Notes: generated by a model not told the origin, from the letters alone. A DNA stretch of 55,381 bases from CAYJAZ01 sp964371865 (GCA_964371865.1 CAYJOR010000013.1:1-55381), one strand, 5' to 3'. Positions 6,573-15,246 are shown, numbered from the stretch's first letter. Numbers and translations are program-made.

Positions 6573-7793
6573 ATGGAAAAAATTAAACAAATTTTAGGCG
6601 GAGACCCTAAACAGTACACAATGGTTATGGCATTAATTATATTGGTGCTATTTTTCCAATTCATGACTGGTGGACTCATGATGACTCCATCAAACTTTCA
6701 AAACCTTATTTCAGGAAATGCTTATGTGCTTGTATTAGCAATAGGCATGCTTATGGTTATTATTGTTGGACATATTGACTTATCCGTTGGTTCTGTTGCT
6801 GCATTTTCGAGTATGTCTCTTGCTATTTTGGCGCAGCAGTTTGATTTGCCTTGGTGGCTAGCCATTTTTTGCGGACTTGGGATAGGTATATTGGTAGGCG
6901 CATGGCAAGGCTTTTGGGTGGCAAAACTTGCTATTCCTGGCTTTATTACAACATTAGCAGGTATGATGATTTTTCGTGGCGGAGTTATTTGGATTTCAGG
7001 ATCTATTTCCGTGCCTGTTCCTCGTGAGTTGAGATTATTCGGTGCAGGCTATTTACCTGAATGGGGACCAGCATTTACAAGTATGAATAACTCTACACTT
7101 TTATTAGGTCTTGTTACAATACTAGCTTATGTATATTCTCAAATTAAAGAACATAAAGGACGTGTTAGCGTTTCTTCAAGTGAAGAATCATTTACACCTG
7201 TACTTATCCGTATTATTATTGTAAGCGGCATAATTGCTTATCTTACTTGGCTTTTTGCTACAGGTCGCCCTGGTACTTCATTCCCAGTACCTGGTATTAT
7301 TCTTGTTATTTTGGTTATTGTGTACCATATAGTTACAACGCGCACAAAATTCGGACGTCATATTTATGCTGTAGGCGGTAATAAGAACGCGGCGGCATTG
7401 TCAGGCGTGAATGTAAAGAAAATATATTTTTATACTATGCTTAATATGTCTTTCTTAGCAGCGTTAGCCGGAATTATGTTTGTTGGCCGTTCAACTTCAG
7501 CTGGACCATCTGATGGAACTGGCTGGGAATTAGATGCTATTGCCTCTGTATTTATCGGCGGCGCTTCTGTAGCCGGTGGTACTGGCACAGTTATGGCTAC
7601 TATGGTAGGCGGACTTATTATGGCTGTATTGAACAACGGTCTTATGCTTATGGGTGTTGGTGCGGATAAAACTCAAGTTATCAAAGGCTTAGTGCTTCTT
7701 GCTGCTGTTGCTTTTGATGTATATAATAAAACACAAGGCAAGCCTTCTATAACCGGAAAACTTTTTGGCTCGAAAACTCAAGCTGAAAAATAA
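6573..7793 (+). CDS. mmsB: Multiple monosaccharide ABC transporter permease
   Basis: A 406-residue polytopic protein of the CUT2 permease family (BPD_transp_2), with about ten hydrophobic segments. It carries family hallmarks such as GHIDLSVGSVAAF, PGFITTLAGMMIFRGG, TKFGRHIYAVGGN and the late A-S-V-F-I-G-G-A-S-V-A-GG-T-G-T-V segment. The length and the extra loop near residues 190-215 fit the MmsB/GguB branch. Two copies would pair with the double ATPase encoded immediately upstream. The 103-base gap to the binding-protein gene contains a weak stem (near 7823-7856), a common place for processing that raises binding-protein expression; that effect is inferred. Confidence 0.88.
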   Translation: MEKIKQILGGDPKQYTMVMALIILVLFFQFMTGGLMMTPSNFQNLISGNAYVLVLAIGMLMVIIVGHIDLSVGSVAAFSSMSLAILAQQFDLPWWLAIFCGLGIGILVGAWQGFWVAKLAIPGFITTLAGMMIFRGGVIWISGSISVPVPRELRLFGAGYLPEWGPAFTSMNNSTLLLGLVTILAYVYSQIKEHKGRVSVSSSEESFTPVLIRIIIVSGIIAYLTWLFATGRPGTSFPVPGIILVILVIVYHIVTTRTKFGRHIYAVGGNKNAAALSGVNVKKIYFYTMLNMSFLAALAGIMFVGRSTSAGPSDGTGWELDAIASVFIGGASVAGGTGTVMATMVGGLIMAVLNNGLMLMGVGADKTQVIKGLVLLAAVAFDVYNKTQGKPSITGKLFGSKTQAEK

Positions 7794-7896
7794 TCTATAG
7801 ATACAAAACTTAGTAGGTAATCAAGTTGAAAGCTCTAATTATTAGTTTTCAGTTTGAGTAAAAATAACAGTCGAAAGACTTTAAACGGAGGAATTT

Positions 7897-8961
7897 ATGA
7901 AATTAAAAACTCTCTCAATGCTTTTTGCTTCTATGGCACTTACTTGTTCACTTGGGCATTTCACATTAGCAAATGCAGAAGGTTTCTCAGCTAATTCTGT
8001 TATTGGTGTTTCTTTGCCTTGGCTTGGCACACAAAACTGGAAAGAAGCAGAAGTAATGTTTAAAGAGCAACTTACAAAAGCCGGCTTTAAACCAATTGTT
8101 CAAGCCGCAGATAATAAAGTTCCTCAACAACAACAGCAAATTGAATCAATGATCCAAAATGGTGCAAAAGTTATTGTTGTTGGTCCTATTGATGGCACAC
8201 AGCTTGGTACAGTTTTAGAAACCGCAAAAGCTGAAGGCATTAAAATTCTTGGTTATGACCGCTTGATTGAAAATACAGATGCGGTTGATGGCGTTGTTCA
8301 ATTCGGTTCATTTAAAACAGGTGTTGCTCAAGGTAACGCACTTTTAGCTGGTCTTAAAGAATTAAAAGGCGAAGGTCCTTATAATATTGAACTTTTTGCT
8401 GGTGGCCCTGCTGATCCTAATGCTCCTTTATTCTTCAACGGTGCTATGTCAGTTCTTCAACCGGAAATTGACAAAGGTAACCTCATTATAAATTCAAAAC
8501 AAACAAAGTTCACACAAGTTGCTACCGCTGATTGGGATAACTCAAAAGCTCAATCACGTATGGATTCACTCCTTTCAGGTTTCTATTCAGATAAAGAAAT
8601 TGATGGCGTGCTTGCTCCTAATGATGGTATTGCTCGTGCTATTATCACTTCTTGTGAATTTGCTGGTCAACCAAATCCGGCTATCTCAGGTCTTGATGCT
8701 GAAAATGAATCAATTGAATGGATTTGGGAAGGCAAACAATACTCAACAGTTGCAAAACCAACTAATTTACTTGTTGGCTTAACAGTTGATCTTATTGAAT
8801 CTATGCAAGAAGGTGTTGAATCACCAATACAACCAACAGCGAAAGCAAATAATGGCGTTATTGAAGTAAATCTTTATGAGCTTGATCCTGTTGCAGTTAC
8901 AAAAGCAAATATTAAAGAAGTGTTTGCTAATGATCCTGCACGTATGGAATTATTGAAGTAG
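7897..8961 (+). CDS. chvE: ChvE-type periplasmic sugar-binding protein
   Basis: The 354-residue product starts with a signal peptide (MKLKTLSMLFASMALTCSLG, likely cut after ANA). The mature part is a periplasmic binding protein of the Peripla_BP_4 fold: IGVSLPW, a GAKVIVVGPIDGTQLG segment, and APNDGIARAIITSC near the hinge. ChvE-family proteins bind aldoses such as glucose, galactose, arabinose or xylose. The specificity here cannot be read from sequence, but the isomerase and kinase downstream point to mannose or lyxose. A strong GGAGG site precedes the ATG. About 400 bases, including an inverted-repeat element, separate it from the isomerase gene. Confidence 0.85.
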   Translation: MKLKTLSMLFASMALTCSLGHFTLANAEGFSANSVIGVSLPWLGTQNWKEAEVMFKEQLTKAGFKPIVQAADNKVPQQQQQIESMIQNGAKVIVVGPIDGTQLGTVLETAKAEGIKILGYDRLIENTDAVDGVVQFGSFKTGVAQGNALLAGLKELKGEGPYNIELFAGGPADPNAPLFFNGAMSVLQPEIDKGNLIINSKQTKFTQVATADWDNSKAQSRMDSLLSGFYSDKEIDGVLAPNDGIARAIITSCEFAGQPNPAISGLDAENESIEWIWEGKQYSTVAKPTNLLVGLTVDLIESMQEGVESPIQPTAKANNGVIEVNLYELDPVAVTKANIKEVFANDPARMELLK

Positions 8962-9079
8962 TAAGTTTTCCTCTTTCTTAAATTCTATGGTATTGCTGGA
9001 GATTTAAGGTGATAATTTCAACTTTACATAAAGTGAACTATAAGATATAGACAACCTCTCTAAAAAAGTTTTATATTCG

Positions 9080-9224
9080 AGATAGTGTCGACGCAAGTGC
9101 CTTTTGACTTGTTTCTGTGTCAGATTTCAAATATTTTTCAGTTATTTATGTTTTGATAAACGCCTTCAAAATATTTTCATCTTCCTTGATACAAGCCAAA
9201 ATTTATCTTGTGTCGACACTATCT
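9080..9224. repeat. 145-bp inverted-repeat element (MITE-like, or paired operators)
   Basis: AGATAGTGTCGAC (9080-9092) is repeated in inverse at 9212-9224. The match continues inwards (CAAG/CTTG, then TTTTGACTTGT against the complement of ACAAGCCAAAA), giving about 30 bp of imperfect terminal inverted repeat around a roughly 80-bp core with no gene. This resembles a miniature inverted-repeat transposable element. No clear target duplication is visible at the edges and no second copy occurs in the window. Alternatively, each end carries a GTGTCGACAC-type palindrome (perfect at 9210-9219, one mismatch at 9085-9094) that could be a pair of repressor sites upstream of the isomerase gene. The rest of 8962-9365 is AT-rich and empty. 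Confidence 0.55.
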
Positions 9225-9365
9225 AACCTTAATTTAAAACTAGATTAACACTGATTATAAGAAAGTGGAAAATTCTCTACATAAATGAGAGAGAGAAAAA
9301 TATTAGATTAAAATATATTTCCCTCTCTCTAAAAAATTTCAAAAAAATTCTTTGGAGAAAGTAAA

Positions 9366-10052
9366 ATGAAACGTAGCGAAATAAATAAAGCATTAAAAGA
9401 ACTAGAAGCAATGACGAAAGAATATCGTTTTGCTCTTCCGCCATTTTGTCATTTTACTCCGGAAGAATGGCAGTCAAAAGGGCATGACTACGACGAAGTT
9501 CGTGATAATATGCTCGGCTGGGATATAACCGATTACGGTATGGGCGATTTTGAAAAAATGGGCTTTTCACTTATCACACTGCGTAACGGAAATTTAGGTA
9601 TGCAAGATAAGTATAAGAAAACTTACGCAGAAAAACTTCTCTTTTTGAAAGAAGGACAATACGCACCTATGCACTTCCATTGGGCAAAAATGGAAGATAT
9701 CATAAATCGTGGGGGCGGAAATATTTTAATACGTGTGTATAATTCAACAAAAGATGAACAACTCGATAAAGAATCAGACGTACACGTATATATGGACGGG
9801 CGTGAAGTTGTAGTTCCTGCCGGTTCACAAGTAAAGCTATGCCCAGGTGAAAGTATTTCAATTCAACAATATATGTATCATGATTTTTCTGTAGAAGAAG
9901 GTAGTGGGCACGTTTTGCTTGGTGAAGTAAGTCAGTGCAATGACGATAATACAGATAATCGCTTCCATGAGCCAATAGGTAGATTTCCGGCTATTGAAGA
10001 AGATGAAGCTCCTTACAGATTGCTTTGTAATGAATATCCAAAAGCGAAATAA
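9366..10052 (+). CDS. D-lyxose/D-mannose isomerase
   Basis: The 228-residue product matches the D-lyxose ketol-isomerase family, a cupin fold. Metal-binding residues are visible in the order H-x-H (APMHFHWAKMED), a later Glu, and a C-terminal histidine in MYHDF. WDITDYGMGDFEKMG near residue 50 is also typical. These enzymes convert D-lyxose to D-xylulose and D-mannose to D-fructose using Mn or Co. It is 15 bases upstream of a fructokinase-type PfkB gene, so in this setting mannose to fructose to fructose phosphate is the more economical reading. The GGAGA ribosome site is well placed. Confidence 0.85.
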   Translation: MKRSEINKALKELEAMTKEYRFALPPFCHFTPEEWQSKGHDYDEVRDNMLGWDITDYGMGDFEKMGFSLITLRNGNLGMQDKYKKTYAEKLLFLKEGQYAPMHFHWAKMEDIINRGGGNILIRVYNSTKDEQLDKESDVHVYMDGREVVVPAGSQVKLCPGESISIQQYMYHDFSVEEGSGHVLLGEVSQCNDDNTDNRFHEPIGRFPAIEEDEAPYRLLCNEYPKAK

Positions 10053-10067
10053 AAAAGGGGTGTTAGT

Positions 10068-11018
10068 ATGTATGATGTTGTAGCCTTAGGAGAACTTTTA
10101 ATCGACTTTGCACAAAAAAGTCTTGATAAAGATGGCTATCCTACCATGCAAGCAAATCCGGGTGGAGCACCTGCAAACTTTTTAGGTGCGCTCAATAGAT
10201 ACGGCAGAAAAACTGCATTTTTAGGAAAAGTTGGGGATGATACTTTCGGGCATCTTCTCATTAAAACTCTGAATGAAGCAGATATAAATACTACTGGAAT
10301 AGTAGTTGATGAAAATTACTTCACAACTCTTGCTTTTGTAACTTTCGATGATAAAGGTGACAGAACTTTTTCATTTGCCAGAAAACCGGGTGCAGATACT
10401 AGACTCAGTTTTGATGAAGTAGATTTATCTATTCTAGATAATTCAAAAACTTTACATTTTGGAACACTAAGCCTCACCGCTGATCCAATGCGTGAAACTA
10501 CGCAAAAAGTAGTTGATTATGCAAGAAAAAACGGAAAGACTATCACCTTTGATCCTAATCTTCGCAGACCCCTTTGGGATGATTTAGAAGAAGCAAAAAA
10601 ACAGATAGAATGGGGGCTTATGCAGGCGGACTTTGTAAAAATCAGCGATGAAGAAGTTGAATTTTTATGGAATTGCTTGCCTGAAGAGGGTGCTATACGT
10701 ATTTTAGATGAGTTTAATGTTTCGTTTGTACTTCTTACTTTAGGAATCGATGGTTCGATTGCGCTTACGAAAAATGCTCGTGGAGTAGCAAAATGCCCGA
10801 ATGTAAAACCAATTGATACAACAGGCGCAGGGGATATCTGCGGAGGAAGCGCTTACTGTCGCTTCTTAGATTTTAATTGTAAATTTGATGAGCTAAGTAG
10901 TGAACAACTAACAGAAATAGCTAAATTTGCATCAACAGCCGCAAGCCTTTCAACTGAAAAACTTGGCGGAATACCATCAATTCCAAGTAAGGAAGAAGTT
11001 CTTTTAAATCTTATATAG
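10068..11018 (+). CDS. PfkB-family carbohydrate kinase, probable fructokinase
   Basis: The 316-residue protein has both PfkB signatures: GGAPANFLGALNRYG followed by GKVGDDTFG near the N-terminus, and the catalytic DTTGAGD motif near residue 256. The N-terminal M-Y-D-V-V-A-L-G-E-L-L-I-D-F pattern and length are those of bacterial fructokinases, which make fructose 6-phosphate from fructose and ATP. A 2-keto-gluconate or ribose substrate is less likely next to a mannose/lyxose isomerase. It sits 15 bases after the isomerase gene with an AGGGG ribosome site, so the two are co-transcribed. A terminator follows at 11032. Confidence 0.82.
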   Translation: MYDVVALGELLIDFAQKSLDKDGYPTMQANPGGAPANFLGALNRYGRKTAFLGKVGDDTFGHLLIKTLNEADINTTGIVVDENYFTTLAFVTFDDKGDRTFSFARKPGADTRLSFDEVDLSILDNSKTLHFGTLSLTADPMRETTQKVVDYARKNGKTITFDPNLRRPLWDDLEEAKKQIEWGLMQADFVKISDEEVEFLWNCLPEEGAIRILDEFNVSFVLLTLGIDGSIALTKNARGVAKCPNVKPIDTTGAGDICGGSAYCRFLDFNCKFDELSSEQLTEIAKFASTAASLSTEKLGGIPSIPSKEEVLLNLI

Positions 11019-11031
11019 ATATTATATTTTT

Positions 11032-11097
11032 AAAGTCATTTTTATGTGGAAAATATGTGTATTTTAAATATTTTTCCCATAATAAGTGACTTTTTTT
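11032..11097 (+). terminator. Rho-independent terminator after the sugar cassette
   Basis: AAAGTCATTTTTATG on the left pairs imperfectly with CATAATAAGTGACTTT on the right. The inner part (GGAAAATAT against ATATTTTTCC) continues the stem, and seven T residues follow. It closes the kinase transcript. Confidence 0.7.
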
Positions 11098-11270
11098 ATG
11101 AAAGATTGTCTAATTTAGTAAATAATCCTCAAATAGAGAATATTTTATATTGTTTTTTTTCATAAATTATGTTAATTCTAGTGAAGAGGCTTTCCCTCGT
11201 GTAAAGTTTTTTATAAACTGATAGTTGTTCTCAAGATTTTGTATGATTTAAAATGCTGTTTGAGGTGATT

Positions 11271-12557
11271 ATGAGGTTAGCCAAATTTATTTATATTATT
11301 CTTATTATCGTAAGTTGTTTTTCTTCATATACATATTATGAAAATTCGATAGCAGATGAAATTCTCACAAATAATATTCTAAAACAGAGTTATATTGAAC
11401 GAATTAAGCTTGCTATCTATTCAGTAGCTCAACCTATTGCAGGATTTGAGAGAGTAGAAAAAAGATATAAACCAGATTTAACTTTAAATGAATTCAATAT
11501 GTATGCAGAGATTATGTTTGATCCTGAAAAACATATCGCAATAACTTACTCTCCCGCAGGTATAACAGAATTTGTATATCCCTTTGAGCCTAATAAAGAA
11601 GCTATAGGGCATAATATTCTAACTTCACCTAAAACAAAAATTGAAGGAGTTCAAACCATAGAGAATAGACAAGTAACAATATCAGGCCCTTATTCACTTT
11701 TGCAAAAAGGAAGAGCCGGGATTGTTATACGTAATCCTATATTTGTTATCGGCGATGGTGAAGAAAAATTTTGGGGATTTACTACTTTAATTTTGGCGTC
11801 TCCTAAATTTTTAAGTGTTACAGGTATACTTAATCTAGAAAGTATAGGGTATGCTTTTAGTCTTTTAGGTGAATATCAAGATAAAAGCGTTACTGTTTTT
11901 GAAAGCTCTAATTATGATTCTGAGGTAGGTTCTTATCAAGACTTTGAAGTATATAACAGTACATGGAAGTTTTCAATTTATAAAGTAGGAGAATTAGATT
12001 TAATTTTTCAATACTCTTTATGGTTACTTGGATTTTTCCTTGCAGGTTCAACAATTCTTTATAAGCTAATGTCTTATTTTGAAGAGCGTAATAGGCAGTA
12101 TAAAAGACAAATAGAGAGAGATAGTCTAACAGGCGCATATACAAGAGCTTTTTTAGATGAATTTACTTTTAGTTCTGCATACACAATTTTTTATATCGAC
12201 CTCAATAAATTCAAACCGGTAAACGATAATTACGGGCATGAAGTAGGAGATAAACTACTAAAATGTTATGTAATGAGACTTAAAGAGCACTTTAAAAAAG
12301 ATACTCCTGTAGTAAGAATGGGTGGCGATGAATTTATGGTGATAATCAATCAAGAAATGACATCAAAAGATAGACTACATATAAAAAATAGAATTGCTTT
12401 ACTTTCAAGTCAACCATTTAAAGTGGATTCGCTCACTATACAAATTGGTGCAAGTATAGGATTTTCTGTATGTCCGTATGATGCTGAAACTCTTGATGAA
12501 CTTATAAAAATTGCAGATAGAGAAATGTATTTAGATAAAGAAAATAAGCCTCGTTAA
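11271..12557 (+). CDS. CHASE-domain membrane diguanylate cyclase (GGDEF)
   Basis: The protein has a membrane segment at residues 4-20, a periplasmic CHASE domain (about 30-240, with SPAGITEFVYP and the GPYSLLQKGRAG-IVIRNPIF pattern), a second membrane segment at about 247-268 and a GGDEF domain from about 284. The active-site GGDEF is intact at 351-355 (RMGGDEF), so it should make cyclic di-GMP from GTP in response to an unknown external ligand. The RxxD inhibitory site upstream of GGDEF is missing, so product inhibition is probably weak. An ATG at 11253 is also in frame, but GAGGTG at 11262-11267 suits the ATG at 11271. It precedes the small RTX protein gene. Confidence 0.88.
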   Translation: MRLAKFIYIILIIVSCFSSYTYYENSIADEILTNNILKQSYIERIKLAIYSVAQPIAGFERVEKRYKPDLTLNEFNMYAEIMFDPEKHIAITYSPAGITEFVYPFEPNKEAIGHNILTSPKTKIEGVQTIENRQVTISGPYSLLQKGRAGIVIRNPIFVIGDGEEKFWGFTTLILASPKFLSVTGILNLESIGYAFSLLGEYQDKSVTVFESSNYDSEVGSYQDFEVYNSTWKFSIYKVGELDLIFQYSLWLLGFFLAGSTILYKLMSYFEERNRQYKRQIERDSLTGAYTRAFLDEFTFSSAYTIFYIDLNKFKPVNDNYGHEVGDKLLKCYVMRLKEHFKKDTPVVRMGGDEFMVIINQEMTSKDRLHIKNRIALLSSQPFKVDSLTIQIGASIGFSVCPYDAETLDELIKIADREMYLDKENKPR

Positions 12558-12762
12558 ACTTAATTCTAAAGTTAAAAAGTATATTAAAGTTAAGAATATA
12601 TTGTTATTATTGTTAAATTTAAAATAAACATTATGTTAAAAAAAACACTTGATTAATTTTTAGAATGGGTGTAAAAATTAAACACAAGTTTTCTCTGCAA
12701 CGATGATTAATGTCGGCAGAATGAATTTATGTTGATTCTTTGATTTGTATAGACAGCATAGT

Positions 12763-12808
12763 TCAATGTAGAAGCAAAAAAATATTTTTTGCTCATTTCC
12801 GTACATTG
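12763..12808 (+). promoter_or_regulatory. Hairpin in the leader of the RTX gene
   Basis: CAATGTA (12763-12769) pairs with TACATTG (12802-12808), enclosing AGCAAAAAAA-TAT-TTTTTTGCT-like complementarity at 12773-12793. It is 70 bases upstream of the RTX start and has no T run placed as in a terminator, so a leader structure is more likely. It does not match the c-di-GMP riboswitch classes I know. The remainder of 12558-12877 shows no gene. Confidence 0.4.
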
Positions 12809-12877
12809 TATTTCTCCTATCCTGATCCGGTACGTAACTTCAAATAGCGTAGTTTTATGCTAAAAAAGGATACCAAC

Positions 12878-13693
12878 ATGTCTGCAGTAAAATTAAATAT
12901 GCCAACTCAACGAGGGCAAATCGACTTAATTTCTGTCAATGAAGAAACATCTAACTTAGAATTCGCTTTTGATAGCAGAACAGCTATTTTTGAAAAAAGT
13001 GATGTAAATCTCGTAGTTGCATTTGATAATGGCTCACTTATAATCTTAGAAAATTTCTATAGTGTTTATTCTCCAGAATTTCTTCCTGAATTTACTGTAG
13101 ACGGTACAAAACTTGCCGGACAAGAATTTTTCGCAAGCTTAGATTCAAATCTAATGCCTGCTGCTGGTCCTGCTGAATTATCAGTTGAGCTAGAAGAGAA
13201 ACCAGTTCAAAATCTCGTTTCTTCAACTATGAAGCTTAACTCAGACGCAATATTTGAACATGATGATAGCATTGAAATTGCTGAAGGCATCTCTTCTCTT
13301 CAAGATGGTTCACTAAGAGGTGGCGATATTTATCTTAAGGGTGGGGTTAGTGATGATTTACTCGTAGGAGGAGATGGCGACGATTTTCTCCGTGGCGGTA
13401 AAGGTTCAGATACTCTCCGTGGTGGTCTAGGTAAAGATGTTTTTATGTGGAGTCTAAAAGATTTTGAAGCCGGTGCTGAAGATGTAATTGAAGATTTTAC
13501 TAGCGGTGATAGATTAGACTTAACTGAATTTAGCGTTAACTTTTCTATAATTGCGCAAGAATCAGAAACTGATACTCTAATTACAATCAGTCGTGGTGAT
13601 GAAAATCAAACTATCACACTTCAAGGTGTTGATTATCTTAGCTATGAAGATGATTTTCAAACTTTTGAATTCAACAGCCTTGTTGGTTTCTAA
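12878..13693 (+). CDS. Miniature RTX protein with adhesin-type N-terminal module and PAAG site
   Basis: At 271 residues this is tiny for an RTX adhesin. Residues 1-97 look like the N-terminal retention module of Desulfovibrio large adhesins (FDNGSLIILENFYSVY, LPEFTVDG, then LMPAAG). PAAG at 94-97 is a LapG-type dialanine cleavage site. Residues about 154-188 hold three to four Ca-binding nonapeptides (GGVSDDLLV, GGDGDDFLR, GGKGSDTLR, GGLGKDVFM). The remainder resembles a type I secretion C-terminal target domain. The long repeat section that gives such adhesins their reach is missing. Secretion by a type I exporter is expected, but none is encoded nearby. An ATG at 12857 is in frame; AAAGGA at 12865-12870 favours 12878. 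The gene follows a diguanylate cyclase gene. Confidence 0.75.
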   Translation: MSAVKLNMPTQRGQIDLISVNEETSNLEFAFDSRTAIFEKSDVNLVVAFDNGSLIILENFYSVYSPEFLPEFTVDGTKLAGQEFFASLDSNLMPAAGPAELSVELEEKPVQNLVSSTMKLNSDAIFEHDDSIEIAEGISSLQDGSLRGGDIYLKGGVSDDLLVGGDGDDFLRGGKGSDTLRGGLGKDVFMWSLKDFEAGAEDVIEDFTSGDRLDLTEFSVNFSIIAQESETDTLITISRGDENQTITLQGVDYLSYEDDFQTFEFNSLVGF

Positions 13694-13749
13694 GATTTAT
13701 TTTTTAGCAATATAATATAGAATAATTGATTTTTAAGGTAAACCTTTGT

Positions 13750-13833
13750 AGGGTGTGGTTCGTTTTTAATAAATTTTATATTTTTGACAATTTAAAAATA
13801 TAAAAGAATTAAATATGAACCACACTCTTTTTT
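13750..13833 (+). terminator. Long hairpin terminator after the RTX gene
   Basis: AGGGTGTGGTTC (13750-13761) pairs with GAACCACACTCT (13817-13828), with one G-T position, and T residues follow. The intervening AT-rich arms are also largely complementary (TTTATATTTTT against AAAAATATAAA), giving a stem of more than 30 bp. The remaining DNA up to 14100 is AT-rich without a gene. Confidence 0.75.
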
Positions 13834-14100
13834 ACTGTTTTTATGAAAAATAGTATTGAAAATAATTATTTATTATAAAATCAATGAGATATATTTAAAA
13901 TGCTCAAAAAATAGAATTTGACACCTTGATTAATTTTAAAAGGTGGTATATCTAAATTTCATTAAATAATTTTTAGAAAATGAAAAAGATAAAAATAATG
14001 TAAAAACAGTAGGTTATTTGTCTTACTGTATGAAAGCTATTTTTTTGAACCTATTTTTACTTTATACACTTTTAACTTGCTTCTGCAGAGAAATACTTTT

Positions 14101-14997
14101 ATGAGTACTTTAAATTCAAGAATTTTTATTCTTTTTTGTTTGTTTTTGTTGTATTTATCATGGGGCTCCAGCTATATTATAACAAAATACACCCTTCTTT
14201 ATTGCCCTGGAATTATGATAACTTTTGTGCGAATGGTTGTGAGCGGAATTTTTATTATTCTTCTTACTAGGCTTATGGGAGAAAAGATAAAGTTTTCACT
14301 TTTAGATTTAAGAAATTATTCTATTCTGGGAATTTTTGTTATTGTTATGGGGGGCGCATTTGTAACTAAGGGGCAAGAAACTGTTGCTTCAGGAACTACA
14401 GCAATGCTTTTGGCACTTGCACCTGCTACAATGCTACTTGCTGAGTGGTATTTTAATAAAGTAAAACCGAATACATCACAGCTCCTTGGAATTACAATAG
14501 GATTTGTTTCAATTGCTTGGATGCAATATTATCAAGGTTTGAACGGGCAAACATCATTAGTTGGATTTCTTTTTATTGTTGCGTCGGTAATAGGTTGGAT
14601 TTACGGGTCGCACTTATCTACATTGTTTAGAACTAATACAGGGATGTCAACCTTACGCTCTTGTGGCTTTATGATGCTGATTGGTGGGATAGAAACAATG
14701 ATTTTTGCTCTTATTGTAGGGGAAAGGTTTAGTGATATTCAACTCGGTACAGGTTTTGTTTCTTCTATGTCACTACAAGTTCTTTCAACTATTTTAGGTT
14801 ATACGTCATACTTTTGGTTGCTTGAAAAAACGCGTCCTATGGTTGCGATTTCGTATGAATTTGTGAACCCAGTTGTTGCTTTATACTTAGGTTGGTTGCT
14901 TGGAAATGAAATTGTTGGAATTCCGCTAGTAGTTGCGTGTATTTGTTTAGTATCTTCTGCGTTTCTTGCTGTAGCAAATAAAAAAACAACACACTAG
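14101..14997 (+). CDS. EamA-family (DMT superfamily) transporter
   Basis: The 298-residue product has ten hydrophobic segments arranged as two five-helix EamA repeats. It begins with the typical YLSWGSSYIITKY and has GTTAMLLALAPATMLLAEW in the third to fourth helix. The second repeat ends in FVNPVVALYLGWLLGNE, the usual C-terminal signature. Family members export amino acids or other small metabolites from the cytoplasm; the substrate is unknown. A TTG at 14077 would add eight residues, but the ATG at 14101 is the sensible start. It is a single-gene unit convergent with hisA. Confidence 0.8.
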   Translation: MSTLNSRIFILFCLFLLYLSWGSSYIITKYTLLYCPGIMITFVRMVVSGIFIILLTRLMGEKIKFSLLDLRNYSILGIFVIVMGGAFVTKGQETVASGTTAMLLALAPATMLLAEWYFNKVKPNTSQLLGITIGFVSIAWMQYYQGLNGQTSLVGFLFIVASVIGWIYGSHLSTLFRTNTGMSTLRSCGFMMLIGGIETMIFALIVGERFSDIQLGTGFVSSMSLQVLSTILGYTSYFWLLEKTRPMVAISYEFVNPVVALYLGWLLGNEIVGIPLVVACICLVSSAFLAVANKKTTH

Positions 14998-15190
14998 TGA
15001 GTATGTTTCTGAATTAATTTTTTTTGCGTTTTTACATTTATCGAAAGGTAAAATGATGATTTTTTATTCAGTTTATGTATGTAGTAATACACTGTTCTTT
15101 ATAAAAAATCCTTTTTTGTTGAAAGCACTACAAAATTTCTGAAATTAGATAAACAACTAAAAGTACAGATAGAAATATAAGATAAAAATA

Positions 15191-15236
15191 AAAAGGGAAA
15201 GCTTGCTTATTTATGCTTTCCCTTTTGTTTTTTATT
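15191..15236. terminator. Bidirectional rho-independent terminator
   Basis: AAAAGGGAAAGC (15191-15202) and GCTTTCCCTTTT (15215-15226) form a perfect 12-bp stem with T-rich sequence on both strands. It lies between the convergent EamA and hisA genes. Confidence 0.85.
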
Positions 15237-15246
15237 TTTTGTAAAT

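Noticed and set aside
8519..8782. Overlapping frame inside chvE on the same strand
   Set aside because: It lies wholly within a confidently identified binding-protein gene and has a low-complexity Leu-rich translation typical of a frame shadow.
12558..12877. c-di-GMP riboswitch before the RTX gene
   Set aside because: Attractive because of the neighbouring cyclase, but the leader lacks the conserved GEMM core and receptor sequences.
14077..14100. TTG start adding eight residues to the EamA transporter
   Set aside because: No ribosome site supports it and the extra residues are not typical. The ATG at 14101 starts directly before the first membrane helix.
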